NCBI RefSeq assembly: GCF_000686045.1
Contig: NZ_JMLV01000012.1
Span: forward strand, 1-64,000
DNA: 64,000 bases
DNA from: Fodinicurvata fenggangensis DSM 21160
GTDB taxonomy: Bacteria; Pseudomonadota; Alphaproteobacteria; Kiloniellales; DSM-21159
Reading direction: 5' to 3'
Below are positions 25,866-38,300 of the stretch, piece by piece. A model generated the notes under the pieces. The model did not search any database. It saw only the letters and a program-made list of their open reading frames with translations, and was not told the origin of the DNA. The translations under genes were made by a program, and so were the position numbers. Within the stretch, counting starts at the first letter, position 1, and every line of letters begins with the position of its first letter.

Positions 25866-28382
25866 ATGTTCATAAGACTCCTTTCCATACTTTTTGGCGC
25901 GCTCGTGCTTGGCCTTGTCGTAGCCGCCGGCGCCGGACTTTATCTGTTTCACCATTTCGGCAAGGACCTGCCGGATTACGAGCAGTTGGCCGATTATCAG
26001 CCGCCGACCGTCACCCGGGTACATGCCGGGGATGGACGCCTGTTGAGCGAACTTGCCATCGAAAACCGTGTCTTTGTCCCCATGGAGGCGATGCCAGACA
26101 TGGTGAAGCAGGCCTTTATCGCCGCCGAGGACCAGAACTTCTACAGCCATCCAGGCGTTGACGTGCTCTCCATCGTGCGCGCTGCCGTAACCAACCTGCG
26201 CAACCTGGGCACCAACCAGCGGCCCGTGGGCGCCTCGACCATCACCCAGCAGGTGGCCAAGAACTTCCTGCTGAGCAACGAGGTCAGCCTGGAACGCAAG
26301 ATTCGCGAAGCCATCCTGTCGATCCGCATGGAGCGTGCGCTTTCCAAGGACCGTATCCTCGAGCTCTATCTGAACGAGATCTACCTGGGCATGGGCTCCT
26401 ACGGCGTGGCATCGGCGGCGATCAATTACTTCAACAAGTCCATGGACGAACTCACCCTGGACGAAATGGCCTATCTGGCCGCCCTGCCCAAGGCGCCCAG
26501 CAATTATCACCCCATTCGTGAGAAGGAAACCGCCATAGCGCGCCGGAACTGGGTGATCGGGCGCATGCTGGAAGATGGATTCGTCACCGAGGAACAGGCC
26601 GAAGCCGCACGCGCCGCCGACCTGGAAATCCAAAGCCGCGGTGAAACCGAAGTCACCCGCGCTGATTTCTTCTCCGAGGAAGTGCGTCGCAAACTGGTCA
26701 AGCGCTTCGGGGACGATCAGGTCTATAACGGTGGCTTGTCCGTTCAAACATCCCTGGATCCGGATCTTCAGGAAATCGCGCGAAAGACCTTGCGTGACGG
26801 CTTGATATCCTATGATCGCCGGCACGGCTGGCGCGGTGCTCTGGGGCAGATCGAATTCGGCGAGCAGGGTTGGGCCAAGAGCCTGAACGAGTTGCCGATT
26901 CCGCCATCCGCTGCCCCCTGGCAGATGGCCGCCGTCCTGGAACTGGATGAGGCCGAGGCGCGCATCGGCCTGACGGACGGCAGTCACGGTCGAATCCCCA
27001 TGTCCGAACTGACCTGGGCGCGGCCCGCGCTGGACAACCAGGCTGTCGGCGCCCAGCCGTCAACACCGTCCGATGTCCTTGAAGTTGGCGATGTGATCCT
27101 GGTTGAGGCCCTTAAATCCGGGGACACGGAGGAAGAGGACAGCGCCGAAGCGGAAGGTTCGAACGACGCCGAAACGCAAGAAGAAACCTCGGTGCAAGAC
27201 TATGGCTTGCGCCAGGTTCCCGCCGTTAATGGAGGGCTGGTGGCGTTGAACCCGCACACCGGCAGGGTGCTTGCCATGCAGGGCGGCTTCTCCTATTCAC
27301 AAAGTGAGTTCAATCGCGCAACCCAAGCCATGCGGCAACCTGGCTCCTCCTTCAAGCCCTTCGTCTATTTGACCGCGCTGAACAACGGCTTCACCCCTTC
27401 GACCATTATCCTGGACGCCCCCTTCGTGGCAGACCAGGGGCCAGGTCTCGAAAAGTGGCGTCCCAGCAACTACACGAACCGCTTCTATGGACCGACGCCC
27501 ATGCGCATCGGCATCGAGAAGTCGCGCAACCTGATGACCGTACGGCTGGCCCAGACGGTCGGTATCGAGAAGGTGGCCAATACGGCGGAGCGTTTCGGCG
27601 TCTTTGAGACTGAGGTCATGCCGACCCTCTCACTCGCGCTCGGTGCAGGCGAGACGACTGTCCTGCGCCTGACGGCCGCTTATGCCAAGCTGGTCAATGG
27701 AGGCAAGGAGATCACGCCCACTTTCATCGACCGCGTCCAGGGACGCCTGGGCGAGACACTGTTCCGGAACGACGATCGGAACTGTGAAGACTGCCGGAAC
27801 GTCGAATGGAACGGCCAGGCCCCGCCGCGTCTGCCTGATGACCGCGAGCAGCTCGTCAGTCCGGGCAGTGCCTATCAGGTTGTGTCCATGCTGGAAGGCG
27901 TGGTCCAGCGCGGCACGGCAACGACCGTGTCCCAGGTGGGCAAGCCGCTTGCCGGCAAGACGGGCACGACGAACGATTACAAGGATGCCTGGTTCGTCGG
28001 CTTCTCGCCTGACCTTGCCGTTGGTGTCTACGTCGGTTTCGACCAGCCGCGCAATCTGGGCAGTGGGGAAGCCGGCGGACGAGTCGCGGCCCCGATCTTT
28101 CGGGATTTCATGATGGCTGCGCTGGAAGACGCGCCAGCAATACCCTTCCGCACGCCCGAGGATATCCGGCTTGTCCGTGTCATCCACGAAACCGGAAAAG
28201 CGGCGCGCGGCCAGGGTGGCCAGGTGATCTGGGAGGCTTTCCAGGAAGGAACCGGCCCCGAAGACCGGCGACGCATCACCTCCGACGGCAGCGTCATGGC
28301 TGAGGAACCCGTCAGCGGATCATCAGAGGACGACAGCGACTCGTCTTCTTCCTCCTCAGGAAGCACCGGTGGGCTGTACTAG
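25866..28382 (+). CDS. mrcA: class A penicillin-binding protein 1A
   Basis: An 838-residue bifunctional peptidoglycan synthase. It has an N-terminal membrane anchor (about 5-27), a glycosyltransferase family 51 domain (catalytic Glu in AAEDQNFYSHPG), an OB-like linker with an acidic low-complexity insertion (about 415-440), and a transpeptidase domain with SxxK (QPGSSFKPF), SxN-type loop (IEKSRNLMTVRLA) and KTG (AGKTGTTND). The C-terminus ends in a Ser/Asp-rich tail. Pairing with an amidase gene is a common alphaproteobacterial arrangement. Confidence 0.95.
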   Translation: MFIRLLSILFGALVLGLVVAAGAGLYLFHHFGKDLPDYEQLADYQPPTVTRVHAGDGRLLSELAIENRVFVPMEAMPDMVKQAFIAAEDQNFYSHPGVDVLSIVRAAVTNLRNLGTNQRPVGASTITQQVAKNFLLSNEVSLERKIREAILSIRMERALSKDRILELYLNEIYLGMGSYGVASAAINYFNKSMDELTLDEMAYLAALPKAPSNYHPIREKETAIARRNWVIGRMLEDGFVTEEQAEAARAADLEIQSRGETEVTRADFFSEEVRRKLVKRFGDDQVYNGGLSVQTSLDPDLQEIARKTLRDGLISYDRRHGWRGALGQIEFGEQGWAKSLNELPIPPSAAPWQMAAVLELDEAEARIGLTDGSHGRIPMSELTWARPALDNQAVGAQPSTPSDVLEVGDVILVEALKSGDTEEEDSAEAEGSNDAETQEETSVQDYGLRQVPAVNGGLVALNPHTGRVLAMQGGFSYSQSEFNRATQAMRQPGSSFKPFVYLTALNNGFTPSTIILDAPFVADQGPGLEKWRPSNYTNRFYGPTPMRIGIEKSRNLMTVRLAQTVGIEKVANTAERFGVFETEVMPTLSLALGAGETTVLRLTAAYAKLVNGGKEITPTFIDRVQGRLGETLFRNDDRNCEDCRNVEWNGQAPPRLPDDREQLVSPGSAYQVVSMLEGVVQRGTATTVSQVGKPLAGKTGTTNDYKDAWFVGFSPDLAVGVYVGFDQPRNLGSGEAGGRVAAPIFRDFMMAALEDAPAIPFRTPEDIRLVRVIHETGKAARGQGGQVIWEAFQEGTGPEDRRRITSDGSVMAEEPVSGSSEDDSDSSSSSSGSTGGLY

Positions 28383-28456
28383 CCCCCGGCAGGTCGGTTA
28401 TAAGGCAGGCCGATTCAAGCGAGTCACACGCAACAGATTTTTGGGAGTACCCGCAA

Positions 28457-29588
28457 ATGCGCGCTGAAACGCAAGCGGTGGTCGACGAGATTCGTCAGTC
28501 GTTGACCCTGCTGAGGAGGCATCTTTGACTGGGACAATGCACTTAAACGCCTGGAAGAACTGAACGCTCTGGCCGAGGACCCCCAGCTCTGGGACAATCC
28601 GGACAATGCCCAGAAGTTGATGCGCGAGCGCAGCAACCTCGAGGACAAGATCACGGCCTATCGCAAACTCGAGCAAAGACTCGAGGATGCTTTGACCCTG
28701 TACGGGCTGGGCGAGTCCGAGGAGGACGAGGACAGCCTGCAGGAAGCCCATGAGCAGTTGGTCCAGATCAAGGCAGAGGTGGCTAAGAAGGAGGTCGAAA
28801 GCCTTCTGTCCGGCGAGGCCGATGCCAACGACTGTTATCTGGAGGTAAACGCAGGCGCCGGCGGAACCGAAGCGCAGGACTGGGCGCAGATCCTGGTGCG
28901 CATGTACACGCGCTGGGCCGAAGCCAAGGGCTACAAGGTCGAGTGGGTCGAGGAAAGCGAAGGCGAGGAAGCGGGCCTGAAATCCGCGACCATGATCATT
29001 CGCGGCCACAATGCCTTTGGCTGGCTGAAGACCGAGACGGGCGTGCACCGCCTGGTGCGCATCTCGCCCTTCGACAGCCAGGCGCGCAGGCATACCTCCT
29101 TCGCCTCTGTCTGGGTCTATCCCGTGATCGATGACAGCATCGAGATCGAGGTTCTCGACAAGGACCTTCGCGTGGACACCTACCGCGCCTCGGGTGCAGG
29201 AGGGCAGCACGTCAACAAGACGGATTCCGCCGTTCGCATGACGCATATCCCCACGGGTATCGTTGTGCAGTGCCAGAACGATCGCTCGCAGCACAAGAAC
29301 AGGGCCACGGCCATGAGCATGCTGCGTGCCCGTCTGTACGAGCACGAGCTGCGCAAGCGCGAGGAAGCCGCCGAAGCGGAGACTGCCGCGAAGACCGAGA
29401 TTGGCTGGGGACATCAGATCCGGTCTTACGTCCTGCAGCCCTACCAGATGATCAAGGATCTGCGCACCGGCGTCGAGAAGGGCAATGCCCAGGGCGTACT
29501 GGACGGCGACCTGGATGACTTCCTGGAAGCTTCCCTGGCTTACCGCCTGGACCGTGGGTCCCAGCGCGGTGACCAAGAGTCGGCCTGA
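28457..29588 (+). CDS. prfB: peptide chain release factor 2, with programmed +1 frameshift
   Basis: The gene begins at ATG 28457 and reads 23 codons to an in-frame TGA at 28526-28528. The slip site is CTT-TGA-C with an internal Shine-Dalgarno-like AGGAGG at 28514-28519. Skipping base 28526 gives GAC TGG GAC and a continuous 376-residue protein (join 28457..28525, 28527..29588). RF2 marks are the tripeptide SPF (RISPFDSQ) and the catalytic GGQ ([12 protein letters not shown]). The in-frame UGA is read by RF2 itself, so low RF2 favours the shift and restores supply. Confidence 0.96.
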
Positions 29589-29602
29589 GGAACCTTCACT
29601 TC

Positions 29603-29866
29603 ATGTCATCAGAAGACAAAGCCGCCGGCCCTCTGTCCGGTGAAAGCCGGAGCGAGCGTCGGCGGCGACGCGAACAGAGGCGCGGGGCTGTGCTGGACAC
29701 CTCCGTCCCCTCACCTTGCGTTGCGATCTGCCAGATGGACAGTTCAAACGCGCAATGCATCGGCTGTCATCGAATGATCGACGAAATTCGCGACTGGCCA
29801 ATTCTTACGGCAGACGAAAAACGCGCCGTTCTCGCAGCCATTGAAGAACGCAAGAACGGCGCTTAA
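29603..29866 (+). CDS. DUF1289 domain protein
   Basis: An 87-residue protein. After a basic Arg-rich start (about 15-28) it has the DUF1289 cysteine motif SPCVAICQMD...CIGCHRMIDEI (four Cys), followed by W and a conserved acidic helix. The family is small, cysteine-rich and of unknown function. It sits 14 bases after prfB and is probably cotranscribed with it. Confidence 0.85.
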   Translation: MSSEDKAAGPLSGESRSERRRRREQRRGAVLDTSVPSPCVAICQMDSSNAQCIGCHRMIDEIRDWPILTADEKRAVLAAIEERKNGA

Positions 29867-29899
29867 GGTTTTCCGAGGGAGTCGGAATAAAGGGGCGGT

Positions 29900-32566
<2,667 letters not shown>

Positions 32567-32580
32567 GGGTCACAGCCTCC

Positions 32581-33651
32581 TTATCTTGGAAGGGTAAAGG
32601 GTTCGAGGCCGGAAAGCCGCAGCAGCGGATCGAATTCCGGAATCTCGCGGGGCTTCTTGCCCTCGACGGCCTTGGCAATGGCCTCGATGTGTTCATACCG
32701 GGTGCCGCAGCAGCCACCGACAATGTTCAGCAGGCCGTTGTCGGCCCAGGACGAGATATGCTCAGCCATCTCTTCCGGCGTCATCTCGTACTCACCGAAC
32801 TGGTTCGGCAGGCCGGCATTGGGGTGCGAACTGACCCGCGTATCGGCCACACGCGCCAACTCGGCGATATGCGCGCGCAGCTCACCCGGTCCAAGCGCGC
32901 AATTCAGGCCGATACTGAAGGGACGGACATGGCGCACCGAGTGCCAGAAGGCCTCCGGCGTCTGGCCGGACAGCGTACGTCCCGACATGTCCGTGATGGT
33001 GCCAGAGATCATGATCGGCACATCTTCGCCCATGTCCTCCAGCAATTCGTCGACGGCATAGAGTGCGGCGCGTGCGTTCAGGGTATCGAAGATCGTCTCG
33101 ACAAGGATCAGATCGACGCCATTCTCGACCAGCGCCTTGGTGGCCTCGTAGTAGGCCTCGCGCAGCTCGTCGTAGGTGACGTTGCGCGCACCCGGATCAT
33201 TGACGTCCGGCGAAATCGAGGCCGTGCGCGAGGTCGGCCCAAGGACACCGGTCACGAAGCGGGGCTTCTCAGGTGTCTTCTTGGTCATCTCGTCGGCCGC
33301 CTCGCGTGCCAGGCGCGCACTTTCCGCGTTCAACTCATAGGCCAGGTCGGACAGGTCGTACTCGATCTGGCTGATGGCGTTCGCGTTGAAGGTATTGGTC
33401 TCGATGATATCCGCACCAGCCTCCAGATACCCCAGGTAGATCTCCTTGATCAGGTCGGGGCGGGTCAGGCTCAGGATATCGTTGTTGCCCTTCAGATCCT
33501 TGGAATGGTTCGTGAAGCGGGACCCGATAAAGTCGGCATCCTCCAGCTTCTGGTCCTGGATTGTGGTGCCCATGGCTCCATCCAGAACAAGGATCCGTTC
33601 ACGTGAAATCTGCTTCAGGGAGGCCACCCGGGCCTCACGTCCGGTAGTCAT
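32581..33651 (-). CDS. methionine synthase, homocysteine-binding protein (split MetH N-terminal half)
   Basis: A 356-residue homocysteine S-methyltransferase-domain protein. The zinc cysteines are intact: one in [10 protein letters not shown] and the pair in [12 protein letters not shown]. It begins with the MetH signature [13 protein letters not shown]. It lies directly upstream of the pterin/B12 protein and presumably forms the complete methionine synthase with it. The partner domain usually shares one chain with it (about 1,200 residues). Confidence 0.92.
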   Translation of the reverse strand: MTTGREARVASLKQISRERILVLDGAMGTTIQDQKLEDADFIGSRFTNHSKDLKGNNDILSLTRPDLIKEIYLGYLEAGADIIETNTFNANAISQIEYDLSDLAYELNAESARLAREAADEMTKKTPEKPRFVTGVLGPTSRTASISPDVNDPGARNVTYDELREAYYEATKALVENGVDLILVETIFDTLNARAALYAVDELLEDMGEDVPIMISGTITDMSGRTLSGQTPEAFWHSVRHVRPFSIGLNCALGPGELRAHIAELARVADTRVSSHPNAGLPNQFGEYEMTPEEMAEHISSWADNGLLNIVGGCCGTRYEHIEAIAKAVEGKKPREIPEFDPLLRLSGLEPFTLPR

Positions 33652-33682
33652 CTATACTCAGCTCCTTTCGGGAGTCACTCAG

Positions 33683-34546
33683 TCAATGCAATTCGGCCAG
33701 GATGGGATCCGGCCGTATCAGGCTTGACGGGGGTTCGCTTTCCTCAATGGCACCCAGACGGGCGCGCAGGTCAGCATTCAAGGGGCGTAGGTTGTCTTCC
33801 GCTTCCAGGCGCAGCAGGCGGTCCAACTCTTCCGTATCCTCGGGAGTATCTCCGCCGCCCAGCAGATTGATGCCTTCTTCCCGTATGGCTCGCTGCAGCC
33901 AGCGTCCCCGGGAAGGCGCGCCTGGACGATAGACAATAACGCCATCAGCCTGCGCGCGAGCGTGATCGGAAAAGCCTGTCCCGTCAACGCCGCCCTGCAG
34001 GAATATGGGGACCCTGGCGCCCACGGCCTGCCGCGCCCTGGCCGCACCATTCAGGAAAATTGGCCCGCGCCCGATGCCCGGCGTGATATCCAGGGCGATG
34101 CCATCGACACCCCCGGACAACAGGCCTTCGACCTGAAGGGCTACGGCCTGCTCGATCTCCTTCGGTGTCGTGTCCCAGCCCTGGTCGCGAACCAGCCCAA
34201 GAACAAAACGACGGCGACCACGGCCAGGCACGGCGTCAACGGACTCGCAAGCCAGCTGGGCTGCCGCATGGTTCAGGTAGAAGGCATGATCGGCCAAGCC
34301 GGCCGCCTCCAGCGAAAGCGGCGAAGCCGCCAGTGTATGGGTACGCAGCACATCCGCCCCGGCACGCAGGAAAGCCTCGTGCAGGTCACGCACCAGACCG
34401 GCGCGTGTCAGGTTCAGGATCTCAAGGCAGCTCTCCGCCCCCCAGAGGTCCCGCTCCACATCCAGGTCCTGCTGACGCAGTCGGCGGCTCAAGGAGCCAT
34501 CGGTCAGCAGCACCCGTCTGTCCAGGACGTCATGCAGGCAGCGCAT
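33683..34546 (-). CDS. degenerate homocysteine S-methyltransferase-like protein (zinc cysteines absent)
   Basis: A 287-residue protein from ATG 34546, one base after the metF stop; an upstream extension to 34600 is less likely. The fold is that of the homocysteine S-methyltransferase barrel (LLTDGSLSRRLR at the front matches LLDGAMGT; AGADVLRTHT matches [10 protein letters not shown]). At the C-terminal zinc site it has NLLGGGDTPED where functional enzymes have [13 protein letters not shown], and the first Cys is also missing. It therefore cannot hold the usual catalytic zinc. It may be a structural or regulatory paralogue in the operon, or a gene in decay; the frame is intact. Confidence 0.75.
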   Translation of the reverse strand: MRCLHDVLDRRVLLTDGSLSRRLRQQDLDVERDLWGAESCLEILNLTRAGLVRDLHEAFLRAGADVLRTHTLAASPLSLEAAGLADHAFYLNHAAAQLACESVDAVPGRGRRRFVLGLVRDQGWDTTPKEIEQAVALQVEGLLSGGVDGIALDITPGIGRGPIFLNGAARARQAVGARVPIFLQGGVDGTGFSDHARAQADGVIVYRPGAPSRGRWLQRAIREEGINLLGGGDTPEDTEELDRLLRLEAEDNLRPLNADLRARLGAIEESEPPSSLIRPDPILAELH

Positions 34547-34547
34547 T

Positions 34548-35408
34548 TCAGGCGGCCTCCTCCATGCGCGGCTGAATGCCCAACTGGCGACAGACCGCAT
34601 GGGTCAGCGGCGCACGGTTCAGGGTGTAGAAGTGGAAGCGATCCACGCCTTCGGCCTGCAAGGCGCTGCAGAGCTCGGCCGCGATGATGGCACCGACCTG
34701 GCCACGCGTTTCCGGATCGTCATCCAGGCCCTCGAAACGCGGCCCCAGCCAATCCGGCACGATGGCGCCGCACATGTTCGCGAAGCGCACCATCTTGTGA
34801 TAGTCGTGAACAGGCAGGACACCGGGAACCAGCGGTACGTTGATCCCAGCCTTTTCCGCCTTGTCGCGGAACCGCAGGAAGGCTTCGACGTCGAAGAAGA
34901 ACTGGCTGATCGCCCGTGTTGCGCCGGCATCGATCTTACGCTTCAAGTGCTCGATATCTGCCTCCTGTGAAGGCGAATCCGGGTGAACCTCGGGATAGCA
35001 GCCAACCGAAATATCCTTGGCACCACGCTTGGCCAGGACCTCGACGAGGTCGGCCGTGTTCTCGTAGCCCTCGGGGTGCGGCTTGTAGGGCTGCCCCGGT
35101 TCCGGCATGTCGCCACGCAGCGCGACAAAGCGCTTGATGCCATAGCCCGTCCAGGTGTCTATGAGCTCGTCAATCTCGGCCTTCGACTGCCCCACACAGG
35201 TCAGGTGAGCGGCGGTTTCGAAGTCCTTGCGCTTGCCCAGTTCCTTGAGAATGCGATTGTTCACATCCCGGCTGCTGCCGCCAGCCCCGTAGGTCATGGA
35301 GACGAATTCGGGCTCGAGCGGGGCCAGTTGGTCCAGCGCCTCGTAGAGGGAAGCCTCGGTCTTTTCGGTACGAGGCGGGAATATCTCGAAGGAAACTTTA
35401 AGTGTCAT
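34548..35408 (-). CDS. metF: methylenetetrahydrofolate reductase MetF
   Basis: A 286-residue TIM-barrel flavoprotein. Family marks are SFEIFPPRT at the start (with the catalytic Glu), VSMTYGAGG, the FAD-contact stretch RFVALRGDMP, and SQFFFDVEAFLRF. It reduces 5,10-methylene-THF to 5-methyl-THF, the methyl donor for methionine synthase encoded downstream. It overlaps the preceding ArsR-type gene by four bases, which places all five genes in one operon. Confidence 0.94.
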   Translation of the reverse strand: MTLKVSFEIFPPRTEKTEASLYEALDQLAPLEPEFVSMTYGAGGSSRDVNNRILKELGKRKDFETAAHLTCVGQSKAEIDELIDTWTGYGIKRFVALRGDMPEPGQPYKPHPEGYENTADLVEVLAKRGAKDISVGCYPEVHPDSPSQEADIEHLKRKIDAGATRAISQFFFDVEAFLRFRDKAEKAGINVPLVPGVLPVHDYHKMVRFANMCGAIVPDWLGPRFEGLDDDPETRGQVGAIIAAELCSALQAEGVDRFHFYTLNRAPLTHAVCRQLGIQPRMEEAA

Positions 35409-36397
35409 GAGCTGACGGCCTCCTGACCGTTCGTTGTTGAATCGTTTGCCTGCTTCGCAGGAACATCATTGGCCGGACGCCGGCCCAGCCAGACGGAAAC
35501 TGTAATCTCGCCGCCACGCAGGCGGATGGGCGATTCGACGACCAGGCCGTTTTCCGCAAACAGCCCTTCGATGGTCATGTCGCCGAACCCAAGCCAGCGA
35601 TGCGCATGTTCCTCGCGCAGTTCGTGTCGGTTATGTGGCGTGAAGTCGACGATGACCAGACGCCCGCCAGGGCGCAGGACACGCGCGGCCTCAGCCACCG
35701 CACCCGCCGGCTGTCCGGCATAGTGCAGCGCCATGTGCAGCGTCACCGCATCGAAGCGCCCATCCTCGAAAGGCAGTTGCAGCATGTCGGCCTGCCGGAC
35801 CTGACAGTTGCGCAGACCACTGCGGAACAATTCCGCACGGGCCACGGTCAACATGTCACGCGACAGGTCGACCCCGATCGCGTTCTTCACATGCGGCCCC
35901 AAAAGCTTCAGGACATGGCCCGTTCCCGTTGCAATATCGAGAAGCTCGCCCACTGGCTCCTTCTCGAAAACGCTCTTGAGCACAGCATCCACCTCGGCCG
36001 GATCCGCATGAAGTGCCCGCAGCCGCGACCAATTGGTCGCATTGCGGCGAAAGTAGGCGGCTGCCTTCGTCGCCCAGCTTTCCTGAACCGACTGAAGGCG
36101 CAGGAGATCCCGCGCATGCTGCGGATCGCTCTCGGGCAGCAGGTCCGCGATCAGGCGGGCCAACGCTCCGTTGCGATGGCCCTCCGCAAGACGGTAGTAG
36201 GCCCAGCTGCCCTCCTGGTGACGCTGCAGAAGCCGCGCCTCGACCAGCAGCTTGAGATGACGCGAGACCCGCGGCTGGCTCTGCCCCAGGATCTCGACCA
36301 GATCGCTGACGGTCAGTTCAGCCTGGGCACAAAGCGCCAGTATGCGCAGCCGTGTTGGCTCCGCCACTGCTCTCAGACCTTGCAGCAGCTCGTCCAT
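35405..36397 (-). CDS. ArsR-family regulator fused to a SAM methyltransferase domain
   Basis: A 330-residue two-domain protein. The N-terminal ArsR winged helix (about 1-90, SDLVEILGQSQPRVSRHLKLL) lacks obvious metal-binding Cys pairs. The C-terminal class I methyltransferase domain (about 140-300) has motif I LDIATGTGHVLKLL and IGVDLSRDML. It heads the metF-metH operon, so the second domain probably senses SAM or SAH rather than methylating a substrate (inference; ArsR-type SAH regulators such as SahR are known). A perfect 16-bp palindrome lies 31 bases upstream of its start. Confidence 0.85.
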   Translation of the reverse strand: MDELLQGLRAVAEPTRLRILALCAQAELTVSDLVEILGQSQPRVSRHLKLLVEARLLQRHQEGSWAYYRLAEGHRNGALARLIADLLPESDPQHARDLLRLQSVQESWATKAAAYFRRNATNWSRLRALHADPAEVDAVLKSVFEKEPVGELLDIATGTGHVLKLLGPHVKNAIGVDLSRDMLTVARAELFRSGLRNCQVRQADMLQLPFEDGRFDAVTLHMALHYAGQPAGAVAEAARVLRPGGRLVIVDFTPHNRHELREEHAHRWLGFGDMTIEGLFAENGLVVESPIRLRGGEITVSVWLGRRPANDVPAKQANDSTTNGQEAVSS

Positions 36398-36427
36398 CTC
36401 TAACGAAACTCCCTTTCGAAGATGGAC

Positions 36428-36443
36428 ATAAAGATATCTTTAT
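36428..36443. promoter_or_regulatory. 16-bp perfect palindrome, candidate operator of the met operon
   Basis: ATAAAGATATCTTTAT is fully self-complementary. It lies 31-46 bases upstream of the ArsR-methyltransferase start, overlapping where its promoter is expected, in an AT-rich island in GC-rich DNA. The size and symmetry suit an ArsR-type dimer. Confidence 0.6.
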
Positions 36444-36605
36444 ATGCTTATCGATGCAACCCCTGTCCCGGAATGGGCGCTGAATCGCCCTGAAACTGCG
36501 CCCCACAGCCCCACTGGACCGTATTTCCTGGACAAAGTTTGCGCTTGCGGTTGCCATTGCGGCTGGCATCGTCAATATCAGCCCCGATCATCTATCGGAC
36601 AGGAC

Positions 36606-37217
36606 ATGAAAGAGACAGGATCGGCCAGGAACGGAGAGCAAGCCATCACAGCCAGGGACGAATACCGATTAGACGAAAGCGCACGGACGGATGCGGCGCA
36701 GGACAGTGTCCTTGAGCACGCTGCGACCGGAACGAACGTTGCAGGCCTGCGCACGGCATTGGGCAGCTACGCCACCGGTGTCTGCATCGTTACCACGACC
36801 ACAGCGGAAGGGGCGCCCATCGGGCTGACCGTCAACTCCTTCAATTCCGTTTCCCTGGAGCCGCCGCTCGTTCTTTTCAGCCTGGCCCTGCGTGCCATGA
36901 GCTTGCCCATCTTCCAGCAGGCCGAACACTTCGCCATCAACCTGTTGAGCCGGAAACAGACCGCGCTGTCGCAACGCTTCGCCAAGCCGCTTGCCGACCG
37001 CTGGGCCGGCGTCGCCTACCAGACAGGCCGCGACAGCGGCTGCCCGCTTCTGCCCGACAGCCTTGCTGTATTCGAATGCGCCCGCCATGCGGTTCATGAA
37101 GGGGGCGATCACATCATCATTGTTGGTGAAGTCCGACGCCTGCACTGGACGGGCAACGCCGAACCCCTGGTCTACCTGCGGGGCCAGTACGGTCACTTCC
37201 AGCCCGAGTCGGACTGA
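36606..37217 (+). CDS. flavin reductase family protein (FMN-binding split barrel)
   Basis: A 203-residue protein from ATG 36606 (MKETGSARNGEQ). An upstream frame from 36444 abuts the palindrome and adds an unconserved Cys-rich stretch, so I reject it. The core reads LRTALGSYATGVCIVTT, GLTVNSFNSVSLEPPLVLF and FAINLLSRKQ, typical of NAD(P)H:FMN reductases that supply reduced flavin to monooxygenases. The gene precedes ribF by 12 bases, a sensible flavin pairing. The cognate monooxygenase is not in the window. Confidence 0.85.
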   Translation: MKETGSARNGEQAITARDEYRLDESARTDAAQDSVLEHAATGTNVAGLRTALGSYATGVCIVTTTTAEGAPIGLTVNSFNSVSLEPPLVLFSLALRAMSLPIFQQAEHFAINLLSRKQTALSQRFAKPLADRWAGVAYQTGRDSGCPLLPDSLAVFECARHAVHEGGDHIIIVGEVRRLHWTGNAEPLVYLRGQYGHFQPESD

Positions 37218-37229
37218 CAGCGAAGGCTT

Positions 37230-38252
37230 GTGCGCCACATGATGATCCTTCGACATTACAAGTCGGTCCCCGAACAGGCGCGCGGCGCTGTGGTCGTGAT
37301 CGGCAATTTCGACGGCATTCACCGCGGTCATCAGGCCCTGATCGCCAAGGGCCGGCGGCTGGCCGAGGAGTTCGGAGCCCCCCTCGCCGTCCTGACCTTC
37401 GAGCCGCATCCGCGCAGCTATTTCCAGCCCGACCAGCCGCCCTTCCTGCTGACTCCCTTTCGCGTGAAGGCGCAGCTGATCTCCACTTTGGGTGTGGATA
37501 TCCTGGTGGTACAGCGCTTCAGCAAGGCCTTTGCCTCGCTGACGGCCGAACAGTTCGTCGCCGACGTCCTGGCCGAGGGGCTGCAGGCCCGCCATGTCCT
37601 GGTGGGGGAAAATTTCCGCTTCGGCAAAGGCCGCGGCGGCGACCTTGCGTTGCTGGAGACGGAGGGGCGCAGACACGGCTTTGGCGTAACCGGCATGAGC
37701 CTGGCCGGCGCACCGGGAAAAACGGATGCGGACAAGCCGCAGGAGGTCTTTTCCTCAAGCCTGGTGCGGGAATACCTGCGCGAAGGTAGCCCGACCCGTG
37801 CCGCCTTGCTGCTGGGCCGCTACTGGGAAATCGAAGGGCGAGTCCAGCCCGGGGCCCGGCGCGGGCGCACGCTTGGATTTCCCACTGCCAACATCGCGCT
37901 GAAGAAGGAGATGTTGCGCCCGGCCTATGGCGTTTATGCCGTACGCGCCACACTTGAAGGCCAAGGCCCTCCGCACTGGCGGGCCGGCGTTGCCAACCTG
38001 GGACTCAGCCCCATGTTCAACTACAAGGAGCCTCTGCTGGAGGTCTACCTGTTCGACTTCGAGGGCGACCTCTACGGCCGCAACATGCGCGTGGCCTTGA
38101 TCGACTACCTGCGCGGCGAGATGACCTTCGACAGCCTGGACGCACTCAAGGAACAGATGGCCGAGGACAGCCGCCGCGCCCGCGCCACCCTGGCCTGGGA
38201 AGACTGGGACGCCCAATGGCCCGCCAGTCCCTTCCTGACACCCCCTGGGTAA
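37230..38252 (+). CDS. ribF: bifunctional riboflavin kinase / FAD synthetase RibF
   Basis: A 340-residue protein. The N-terminal nucleotidyltransferase (about 15-195) has VVIGNFDGIHRGHQ and GENFRFGKGRGGD; the C-terminal riboflavin kinase (about 200-330) has GRTLGFPTANI and GVANLGLSPMF. It converts riboflavin to FMN, then FAD. The length is normal, with no domain loss. Confidence 0.95.
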   Translation: MRHMMILRHYKSVPEQARGAVVVIGNFDGIHRGHQALIAKGRRLAEEFGAPLAVLTFEPHPRSYFQPDQPPFLLTPFRVKAQLISTLGVDILVVQRFSKAFASLTAEQFVADVLAEGLQARHVLVGENFRFGKGRGGDLALLETEGRRHGFGVTGMSLAGAPGKTDADKPQEVFSSSLVREYLREGSPTRAALLLGRYWEIEGRVQPGARRGRTLGFPTANIALKKEMLRPAYGVYAVRATLEGQGPPHWRAGVANLGLSPMFNYKEPLLEVYLFDFEGDLYGRNMRVALIDYLRGEMTFDSLDALKEQMAEDSRRARATLAWEDWDAQWPASPFLTPPG

Positions 38253-38300
38253 TGCCGCTGGGAGCCTGCTTTAGAGAGCACTCCCATAATTTCAGTACAC

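Noticed and set aside
32567-32580. Possible frameshift or nonsense mutation splitting metH
   Set aside because: The downstream gene has its own strong ribosome site (AGGAGG) and start, and both proteins end and begin at domain borders, so the split looks native.
36398-36605. SAM riboswitch upstream of the met operon
   Set aside because: The region is too short and shows only the palindrome; no SAM-I or SAM-II core was recognised.
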